DNA from: Pseudorasbora parva | Taxonomy: Eukaryota > Chordata > Actinopteri > Cypriniformes > Gobionidae | DNA length: 64,000 nt | Direction of reading: 5' to 3' | Assembly (NCBI RefSeq): GCF_024679245.1 | Contig: NC_090178.1 | Span: 49,076,925-49,140,924 of the forward strand | Shown here: piece after piece, positions 56,223 to 64,000 of the stretch | How the letters are laid out: each line of letters starts with the position of its first letter | Position numbering within the stretch: the first letter of the stretch is position 1 | Translations under genes and position numbers: made by a program | Notes under the pieces: generated by a model | Database searches by the model: none | What the model was told of the DNA's origin: nothing | Seen by the model: the letters and a program-made list of their open reading frames with translations, nothing else

Positions 56223-58830
56223 ATTAGATGAGCCGTTATAAAATTACTATTAACTTTGACAGCACATTTCTATAATGCTGCTCCATTGGCAACAGTGGAT
56301 AATTAATAATAAATATCACTATTTATCACACATCAGTGCCATTGATCATATCGCTGTCTCCGCTGTTTTACACCAGCACTAGTCCATTCGAGGTGTTTTT
56401 AGAGTCTCTCATGACTGATTTCCTCACATTCTGCAGGCATCCGAATGAAGAATCAGATCATTGCGGCCAACAAATGTTAGAAAATATTTTTGGAAGCAAA
56501 ATTGTACTAGCTGGCAAGAACATAGATTCTGTATATCATTGGCAGGACTGGGCATGAATGACTCAGACTTAATGCGCCTCGGCTTCCTGTTAAAGGAAAG
56601 GACTCCAGGGAGATCCTTCAGTAAGAATTTACATTTTAAAATGATTTTACACCGTGTCTACACCACTCATCCCGTGGCTTGCTTACCATAGAGCCAAACG
56701 CTGATTTATCTATGCCTGAATACAACACATCTTTTTTATTTTTTATCATTTTTATCACTTTGGTCGCCATTGCGTTCCTTAGTGTTGATTGTTTTTCTGC
56801 TTCACTATGATCATTGCTGATGTGTTGGTTAAGACTAGACATATCACAACATTATAATTACTCTAATATATCAAGTACGATATCATATTTTAGCGATGAA
56901 AATATTGATGTCAAATCAATGAAAACTAAGGTTTCAAATGGGCAGTGATTAACCTTTTTTGTGAACAGTTCTTTAAAAAACTAAAATCTCATTATCTGAA
57001 CTAAACTAATTTATCAATACTCATTAGATAAAGTAAAATAATAGCTAGTGTGTATCATCTACATGCGTTTGCAGCATTAAAACGTCCTGAGGTCGATCAT
57101 GATCCCTTGTCAAGCACCAAGAGCAAGAAGAATCAGGCTTTGGCAAGCGAATGAAGATACTTCAGTGGCCAATGTAGTTCATCTTTAAGGATTATTCCGT
57201 ATTCAGTATCTGTCAGCAGCAAACAGCCGTACTCCCTCTTCCTCATTTAAATTATTTGCGGGAATGCCAGGCTCTTTTACAAAAACTCTTTACTGATTCT
57301 CTCTGTCGGCTTTGGTATCCTGGTGTGGTGACGGTAAGCTCTGGCCTTCGGCCATGCTGCACATAAAAGCACGTTTCTAACTAGTAAAGCCTTAGCCAAA
57401 TCCTGCTCAGCCATGGCTGTTAGAAAATGCAGAATAAATCTTAAAGGAATATTCCTCTTTTAGTACAAGTTAAGTTCAGTTAACAGAATTTGTGGAATGA
57501 CGCTAATTAATTTCTTCAACAAAAAGCAATAAGCACTTTCAACAGAAATGAAGCAGAGAAGACTGTGATGTATTTCGTAGTGAAACTGCTGCCAAACAGG
57601 AAAAAACCATGGGTGGGACCTGACTGGCTCCTTTGTCCTTTGAGTCGATTGTTACTAAAAGTGAGCGTTATATATTGGAATGGAGGCAGATGTGAATGCG
57701 ACTGCATTAACTGTTGCCCAACCTTGCATGTTATAGACGTCAAGTGAGTCAGATCAGGAAGAGCTATAATCATGAGGGATTACTGTACGAATACAACAGT
57801 AAATGCATGGATGAATCATTCACATTCGGACCACGTGCATTAGGAAAATAAATAGGGTGCAATTTTGTTTTATGCCAAATTAAAGATGCTGTTACTAGCA
57901 TAGCAACATTTTTCTTTTTTTATGATTTTACTGTGAAAAAAAAAATCCTTTTCTATGTAGATATTCCCAATTTTACAACTTTTTGTCTTGACAACTCAAA
58001 TCCATAAACTGTAAATCCTAAAAAATGTCCTGATTAAAACAGTTTTACAGCTCAAATGAATACACAACGTGTAACAGAAGAATGGACGCCTCTGATTTTA
58101 CATTTACTGGCATTAGGTCCCTTACCTTTACCTCAAATCTTTTAACTTTTTAACCAAAATTATATCACAAATGTGGACAACTGAGCTTAAAGTCAGCATG
58201 ACATGAAAATGAATCCTATCTGTTTTCTAAATGCCTGCTATTAAGTGCATGTTACATTATTGTGAACAGTTTATCTGTTGGTTTGTTTTGTAATCAACCA
58301 TGTCATTTTTAATCCTAGACCTTGATATATGCAGGACTTTGCCAATAATTTGGTGCATTTAAGCCCGCAACTGCTAACTTGTCTTCGCTGCATTGTCACT
58401 GAATTTTTCTTTTTCTGTTTCTTTAACTTGTACGGACCCTGCAATGGTAATTGAAGGATATTCCAGCCCAGGCACATAGGATTTGTGCAGTTCTGGTCTA
58501 GGTAAATATTATTAGAAAAGCTATTTAAGCCATTCAACCAAGCCAGCCAGATACACCACAGTGCATATAAAGTCAGCACACTCCTGTTAAAACTAATCAT
58601 CATGAGAAATAATAGTCAAGCGGTTCACCTGAAGAGACTCGGATTACCTCCAAATATCTCAGCTGTGCTTTTAAGAGGAATACATTTTTTTAATTTAAAT
58701 TTGTTTCTCTAAAATGTCACTATTTTCAGCGGCATTGTATGGATTGTAATTTTTACATTACACTTGAAAAAGTTCTGATGTGATTTATCTTTGTTTCTTT
58801 TTTTTACATCACAAAACCTAGCAGTTATAT
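56223..58830. other. No gene recognised; contains repeat copy at 56761
   Basis: Frames are short and without domains. Apart from the duplicated segment 56761-56975, I see nothing that repeats within the window. Confidence 0.45.
56761..56975 (+). repeat. ~200-bp dispersed direct repeat, copy 1
   Basis: Closely matches 60078-60274 in the same orientation, with two small indels and scattered substitutions. Shared blocks include TGCGTTCCTTAGTG, TGCTGATGTGTTGGTTAAGA, CTAGACATATCACAACATTA and GTCAAATCAATGAAAACTAA. There is no inverted end, tail or frame, so its class is unknown. Confidence 0.9.
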
Positions 58831-59107
58831 CAGGGCGATCTCACGAAAAATGCGTATAAATAGTACGAGTGTGCAATGTCGTGGAATGTATACGCCAAAA
58901 CTCATTTTTGCGTGCATATGATACACACTTTATGGCGTATTATACATACGAACCCCCCACCCCACCACCCTAAACCTACCCAAGAGAGCGTGTCATATAT
59001 ACGCCATAAAGTGCGTATCATATGCACGCCAAAATGAGTTTTGGCGAATACATTCCACGACATTGCACACTCGTACTATTTATACGCATTTATGTGTGAT
59101 CGGGTTG
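58831..59107. mobile_element. Near-perfect 277-bp foldback MITE
   Basis: The left arm CGTATAAATAGTACGAGTGT then GCAATGTCGTGGAATGTATA pairs with ATACATTCCACGACATTGCA then CACTCGTACTATTTATACGC. The arms are about 110 bp with a C-rich loop (CCCCCCACCCCACCACCC at 58952-58969). Outer ends: CAGGGCGATCTCACG and GTGTGATCGGGTTG. Arm divergence is very low, so it inserted recently or is kept alike by gene conversion. Confidence 0.9.
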
Positions 59108-60077
59108 ATCTGTAACAAGTCCATCAGCATTACAGCAAAGCTGGTCCTGGCAAACACACACACGATTAACACGGATCTCTGTCTCTCTCAGTAAATGTCT
59201 TAGTGGGTATAGATCTACATTATTGAGGATAGTGTTCCTGCAGCTTTGTTGGTGGGATCTTTAGTTTCTTTGTGCCGCCACAACAGCATGTCTCTGTGCA
59301 AGTTCTTAGCAGAAAATCTTCCGACTTGCTTTGCATTAGCAGTGTAAGCTGATCCAGTCCACCATGACAGATCCTACTATCTTCATCCGTTTTAATTACA
59401 CACACACATACACACACACAGATGCAATGGCTGGTAAGAAATCTTTATGACTGCTTTTTCTAATTTCACCAACTTTTTTGCAGCAGTCGCAATATGCACA
59501 AATGTGAAACTCTCCGTGTTATAAACTGCAGCCAGTACAATTAGTAATGCTTGATGCAATTTACATTCAATTGTTTAATTTGATCCATTATGGCTGTGAG
59601 CTGATGAGAAAGACCTGTCTGACCTTTGGAGAAAGGAAACGTGAAGCCATAAAATATTACTGATGAGGTTACAGTGATTAGCAGTAATTGTTGCAGTTTG
59701 TCATGAACTGCCACATGCAACAGACAGAATAACACAAACAGATTTACTGCTGGCAAAAATCACAGATGCAATGAGGAGAATTCATCTATTAATCATCTAA
59801 AACCACCTAGCAAAGCCCAGTGCTGCTGGAACCATTAACTGAAGCTCAAATGTTATCCACAATCCTGAAATAAGCCTGATATCTTGAGGATCTGTGACAG
59901 GCGACCAACTGTCACAGTCACAACCCTGAGAAATCAGAAAAAAACAGTCCATCTGTGTCGTATCTACAACAGCGATGTAATCAGGTCACTTTCATTACAA
60001 TTAAATGCCATCACAATGTCACGCACAATATTTTTGTCTATTTATAGTTCCTTTTGTTCTTAGTAAAGTCTTGTCTT
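59108..60077. other. No gene recognised
   Basis: Non-coding, with a short ACAC-rich run at 59398-59420. Confidence 0.45.
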
Positions 60078-60274
60078 TGGTCGCCTTTGCGTTCCTTAGT
60101 GTTTTTCTGCTTCATTGCTGATGTGTTGGTTAAGACTAGACATATCACAACATTATAATTACTCTAAATTATCCAGTACAATATAATATTTTAGCGATGA
60201 AAATATTGACGTCAAATCAATGAAAACTAAGGTTTCAAACGGGCAGTGATTAACCTTTATTATGAACAGTTCTT
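60078..60274 (+). repeat. ~200-bp dispersed direct repeat, copy 2
   Basis: Direct-orientation match to 56761-56975, 3.3 kb away. See that entry for shared blocks. Confidence 0.9.
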
Positions 60275-60284
60275 AATAATAATT

Positions 60285-60412
60285 CATGTGTGAGAAACAT
60301 TTTAGTCATCTGAAGAACATTTTCATGATATAAAAAAACCTTTTTGTGCAATGGCAGATTACATGGATGTTAAAGGTATTTCATGGATGTCTTCATTTTC
60401 AAGAGTGCAGAA
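60285..60412. mobile_element. Degraded small MITE
   Basis: CTGAAGAACATTTTCATGAT, AAAAAACCTTTTTGTGCAAT and TTCATTTTCAAGAGTGCA resemble a common cyprinid MITE ending in AAGAGTG. The ends do not pair well. Confidence 0.4.
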
Positions 60413-60661
60413 GGTGCTGCAGTAAAACAGTGTTTTAGATTTTAGAAACATTTCCAAGGTGCTCTTTGCCATAAAGCAAATTAATTATTAATTATGACAT
60501 CAGTCCAACATCAAAGATATAAAATCACTATAAAGTCACAAGCACACTGCAAAGTTTTAGTAATGACAACTGTGTTTAAATGTGGGAGAGACGTTGTTGT
60601 TGTGTGGACTAGAGTTGTAGTACTCGAGACCGGTCTTAAGACCATTTTTTAAAGGTCTTGG

Positions 60662-60998
60662 TGTCACATACCTGTCCTGTCTTGCACATGTGGGTTTTGT
60701 GATGTTGAGCATGTGCTCCTGTCATTGTCTGATCCCTCCCCCTTGTTATCTGATTAGTGTTTGATTTCTTCCCTTTATAAGCTCCTTGTGTTTGTCAGTC
60801 TGCGTCGTATCCTTGTTCTGTCTACGTCTCCCGGTTCCCTGTGACTTCTATGTGGTATGGGTTCAGTTTATGTATTTTCTAGTTTACGTTTTCCCCCTCG
60901 TGGGTTTTGTTTTGTATTTATGTTTTAATTGTTGTAAATAAATTATAATTTTCCTGCACTTGAGTCCTCGCACCATTTCCCTCGTCTGTGACGTGACA
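60662..60998 (+). repeat. Solo LTR with perfect 5-bp TSD (LTR family 1, copy 3)
   Basis: 337 bp, TGTCACATACC at the start and CTGTGACGTGACA at the end, flanked by CTTGG on both sides (60657-60661 and 60999-61003). A TATA-like CCTTTATAAGC (about 60773) and an AATAAATTATAA polyadenylation-like site (about 60937) give a U3-R-U5 layout. There is no internal sequence, so it arose by LTR-LTR recombination. The 5-bp duplication fits Gypsy-type or retrovirus-type integrases. Confidence 0.93.
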
Positions 60999-61673
60999 CT
61001 TGGTCTCGAAATAAGAGGACTCAAGATTTTATCTCAAGACCACGCCTGCAGGATAATTACTGGTGCATTGTCTGATTTAACATTTGATGCAAAACTTACT
61101 GCTTAAAATGCAATCAATTACTGCTTTGTAATGTGATTTATTATTTTTACTGTACCGCCGGGTTCAAAATCAATGAAGCATTGTCTCAAAAATGCCCCAT
61201 ATTTATATAAATGACAAAATTCTGATACATAGTTTTATATATATATATCTCAATATAGCAAGAGAGCTGTTGTCATGAATATAAGTGTGATTCCAGATGA
61301 TATTGATTTACATAAACGTTCAATAAACAAGAAGTTAATATTAATTGGCAAACTAAACTGTGCTAATTTGGCACTGTTTCATTATTAAATGAATCAGCTT
61401 CTTTGAACAAATCGGTTGAATAAATGATTCCGTTAATGTTAAATTATGCTAATGTTGTAATGTTAAATTAATCTTATTTTTTAATCTTAATAATCTAACA
61501 TTATTTATGAAGGTGTAATTGTACAAATTCAGATGCTACTTCTGTGCTGTGAAGTGTATTGTCTGTGGTTTGATTGGCAACAGCGCTATAGTGTCTTGCT
61601 ATTCTAATTACATTTATTAACTACATAGAATTAATTTCTAACACATAGATATGGATCTTTTAGATAATTTTAA

Positions 61674-62682
61674 AGGGGTGGTTGCATGCGATTTGACTTT
61701 TTTACCGTTAGTTAGTCTGTAATGTTGCTGCTTGAGCATAAACCGAATCTGCAGCTGAAAGTTCAATGCAAACGGAGATATTGTCTTTTATAGTTATGGC
61801 AGTTTATTGCCAACAAAAATGGCCGGTTTGGACTACAACGAGCTTCTTTCTGGGTTGGTGACATCATAAACCCTTGCTATTAAAATAAACACTGCCCATG
61901 CGTCGCAGTCATCACGGAAAAGAGAGCTGTTGCAGACAAGACCAAGTGTTCGGCCTTCCTCGGGACGCTGGACTTCGGGAGCAATGGTTACAATTTGTGT
62001 TTAAGTAAGTATGTTTCTGTGTGTGTTTTGGTTGCATCAAGACCAACACAGAGTTAACTAAACTGTTTCATACTTCAACAAATGGCTACAAACACTAACA
62101 AACTTATGTAATCACACCCACGAACATCATTTATTTATTTTTGACGTTTGTGTTATTGGTGTATTCAGATACAGTAAAACATTAACCAGAATATGATAAG
62201 ACAACTATAAGCAGTGATAGTGACACTACAAAAATACTAGAAATAAAATACTTCCCATTCACTAACGTCCATTAAAAGCCTTGCGTGCAGAGGTTCTGCT
62301 TGACCTTCATCCCCGCTATCTGGGTCTGATTCGGGCTCAAATTGATTTGACAATATTGACGCTATTATTAACAACACAGATCTGACTTCGGCCCGTCATG
62401 GGAAGGGGCAGGGCATTTTCAGACAACCTATTTTTGGCACTTCAGCCAATACAAATACAGGAAACTACATTTGGCCATCTGACCAATCTAAGACCATTGC
62501 GTTTTTCAGAGGGATGGGCTTCATAGAAGCAGGAAGCAAACGAGCCGCTCAAAGGACAGACAGCGATGCGGAATAAAGGGAGAATAGAAGAAAAATACAG
62601 CGTAAAAAAAAAAGTATTAAGACATGTTATACTACACCCCATAAACACAACCAAGCCTAGAAAAAAAAACAGAACCATCGCT
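61674..62682. mobile_element. TTAA-type non-autonomous element nested in hAT
   Basis: 1,009 bp between TTAA at 61670-61673 and at 62683-62686. Ends AGGGGTGGTT and AACCATCGCT (inverted, two mismatches). It contains CAAAAATGGCCGGTTTGGAC and a GGTTGGTGACATCATAAAC segment, but no transposase. It shares the TTAA|AGG start with other elements here. Confidence 0.82.
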
Positions 62683-62831
62683 TTAATGAGTTCTGGTCTT
62701 GGTCTTGGTCTTTGTCTCGAATCAGTCTCACCCTGCATTGGTCTTTGTCTTATCTTGATCTCAACGCCATAAAGTATTGGTCTTATCTTGGTCTCGGTTT
62801 AGGTGGTCTTGACTACAACGCTAGTGTGGAC

Positions 62832-63058
62832 CAATATAATGCTTTTTTTCTTATTATGAGCATCAGTCGCACTGTGATTTTCCAGTTAATATTTTTAACA
62901 GTTTAATAGATAAACGCCAAAATATACTGTTTTTTTTTTTTTTAATTATTAGTATGTCATGGTATGCATGCAGTGCGTTTAACGTCAATTTCAGCCAGGT
63001 TTTGTGTTCTCTGTACATTCAGCTGCTCACGTAATTTGCTTTGGTTTGTTCTAACAAT
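62832..63058. other. No feature recognised
   Basis: AT-rich spacer between the hAT target duplication and the Tc1-like element. Confidence 0.45.
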
Positions 63059-63060
63059 TA

Positions 63061-63883
63061 CAAACTCGATTAAAAAAAAAGTTTGCACACTGTACAAATT
63101 GTGAATAAAAAAGGAATGCAATAATTTACAAATCTCATAAACGTATAATTTATTCACAATAGAATATAGATAGCATATGAAATGTTGAAAGGGATACATT
63201 TTGAAATGTCATGCCAAATATTGGCTCATTGTGGATTTCATGAAAAATTCCAAAAACATTCCAGAAAAGTTGGGATAGGTAGCAATAAGATGCCGTAAAT
63301 GTTGAAAGTACATATAAGGAACAGCTGGAGGACCAATTAGCAACATGATTGAGTATAAAAAGAGCCTCTCAGAGTGGCAGTGTCTCTCAGATGACAAGAT
63401 GGGCAGAGGATCACCAATTCCCCCAATGCTGCGGCGAACAATAGTGGAGCAATATCAGAAAGGAGTTTCTCAGAGAAAAATTGCAAAGAGTTTGAAGTTA
63501 TCATCATCTAGAACATTCTTTGTGTGTAAGGGTCAAGGCAGGAAAACCAAACCGGATGCCTGTGATCTTCAGGCCCTTAGACGGCACTGCATCACATACA
63601 GGAATGATACTGTAATGGAAATCACAACATGGGCTCAGGAATACTTCCAGAAAACATTATCTGAGAACACAATCCACCGTGCCATTCACCGCTGCTGGTT
63701 AAACCTCTATAGGTCAAAAAAGAAGCCATATCTAAACATGATCCAGAAGCGCAGGCGTTTTCTCTGGGCCAAGGCTCGTTTAAAATGGACTGTGGCAAAG
63801 TGGAAAACTGTTCTGTGGTCAGACCAATCAAAATTTGAAGTTCTTTTTGTAAAACTGGGACGCCATGTCATCCAAATTATTAA
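63061..63883 (+). mobile_element. Tc1-like element, 5' part, cut by a TTAA element
   Basis: Starts after TA (63059-63060) with CAAACTCGATTAAAAAAAAA, then CACACTGTACAAATTGTGAA, the decayed terminal repeat of a fish Tc1-like family. The transposase starts at 63345 or 63399. The element breaks off at 63883, where the TTAA element begins. The remaining 3' half would lie beyond the window if the insertion was simple. Confidence 0.87.
63345..63883 (+). pseudogene. Tc1-like transposase N-terminal half
   Basis: Open for about 180 codons. MGRGSPIPPMLRRTIVEQYQ and KGVSQRKIAKSLKLSSS form the first helix-turn-helix. A short deletion then joins SSS to RTFFVCKGQGRKTK, the GRKTK hook between the two DNA-binding domains. 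The second HTH reads ALRRHCITYRNDTVMEITTW and TLSENTIHRAIHR. The catalytic domain begins KWKTVLWSDQSKFEVLF, with the first catalytic Asp in WSDQS retained. Coding ends at VIQI because of the inserted element. The Met at 63399 (MGRGSP) is the more likely start, since the MIEYKK extension is leader. Well preserved apart from the deletion and interruption. Confidence 0.87.
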
Positions 63884-64000
63884 AGGGGTCATATAATGCC
63901 ATTTTTGTACAAGGCACTATTATTTAGTGTCTAAATTAAAACTTTGTAATATACTTTAATTAAAAATTCTATTTAGTATTCTAAGAAATCACTCATTTAA
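63884..64000 (+). mobile_element. Left end of a TTAA element (AGGGGTCATATAATGCC family)
   Basis: TTAA at 63880-63883, then AGGGGTCATATAATGCCATT. It matches the reverse complement of 49335-49490 for over 100 bp. It runs off the window edge. Confidence 0.82.

Larger units (their letters stand above)
60610..62823. mobile_element. hAT element, perfect 8-bp TSD, hosting two later insertions
   Basis: 2,214 bp flanked by GTGTGGAC at 60602-60609 and 62824-62831. Ends: TAGAGTTGTAGTACTCGAG and GACTACAACGCTA (inverted match TAG.GTTGTAGT). Subterminal GGTCTTGGTCTCG-type repeats face each other at 60630-61045 and 62695-62810. A solo LTR (60662-60998) and a TTAA element (61674-62682) sit inside, together more than half its length. 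No transposase frame remains. Confidence 0.93.

Overview
The window looks like non-coding, repeat-dominated DNA from a teleost fish, most likely a cyprinid. The grounds are family recognition: a 5S-rRNA-derived SINE (SINE3 type), fish Tc1-like transposons, an L2-type LINE, DIRS-type retrotransposons, a Ty3/Gypsy element, many hAT and TTAA-duplicating DNA elements, foldback MITEs, and long CT, GT and AT microsatellites. I find no host protein-coding exon, rRNA or tRNA gene that I can support. Almost every readable open frame belongs to a transposable element, and almost all of those are broken.

Layout. 1-9 kb: trinucleotide repeat, hAT-like element (2696-4203), an LTR-flanked Gypsy element on the minus strand lacking its integrase (4499-7702), and the head half of a SINE3. 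9-20 kb: TTAA element (9298-9907), decayed Tc1, SINE3 tail half, a Tc1 copy keeping only its middle (13496), an LTR, a LINE ORF2 tail ending in a CT/GT microsatellite, a foldback MITE (18582-18991), and a second copy of the same Tc1 family keeping only its ends (19337-20089). 20-35 kb: foldback inside foldback (21.9-23.8 kb), a TTAA element with a small start-exon-like frame (25272-26850), part of an LTR element, and two hAT elements with perfect 8-bp target duplications (30217-31533; 32995-34254), the second keeping a transposase C-terminal fossil.

35-50 kb: a DIRS element (35093-38029) with a damaged reverse transcriptase but a tyrosine recombinase that keeps its motifs; a hAT element (39428-40642); a dead tyrosine recombinase running into a ~100-bp minisatellite, followed by a 64-bp minisatellite; an L2 fragment; TACC arrays; and a second DIRS (46594-49330, minus) with gag fused to late RT by deletion. 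50-64 kb: a stretch with few recognisable repeats (49.5-52.8 kb), a back-to-back TTAA element and foldback, a Harbinger-like element with a Myb/SANT fossil, a duplicated ~200-bp segment (56.8 and 60.1 kb), a near-perfect 277-bp foldback, a hAT hosting both a solo LTR and a TTAA element (60610-62823), and a Tc1 cut by another TTAA element at the window edge.

These parts do not form a pathway. Together they record successive insertions, and the target duplications give a relative order. No previously undescribed system could be demonstrated. The best leads are the set of TTAA|AGG elements, the recombinase/minisatellite junction near 41.5 kb, and the small exon in the 25.3-26.9 kb element.
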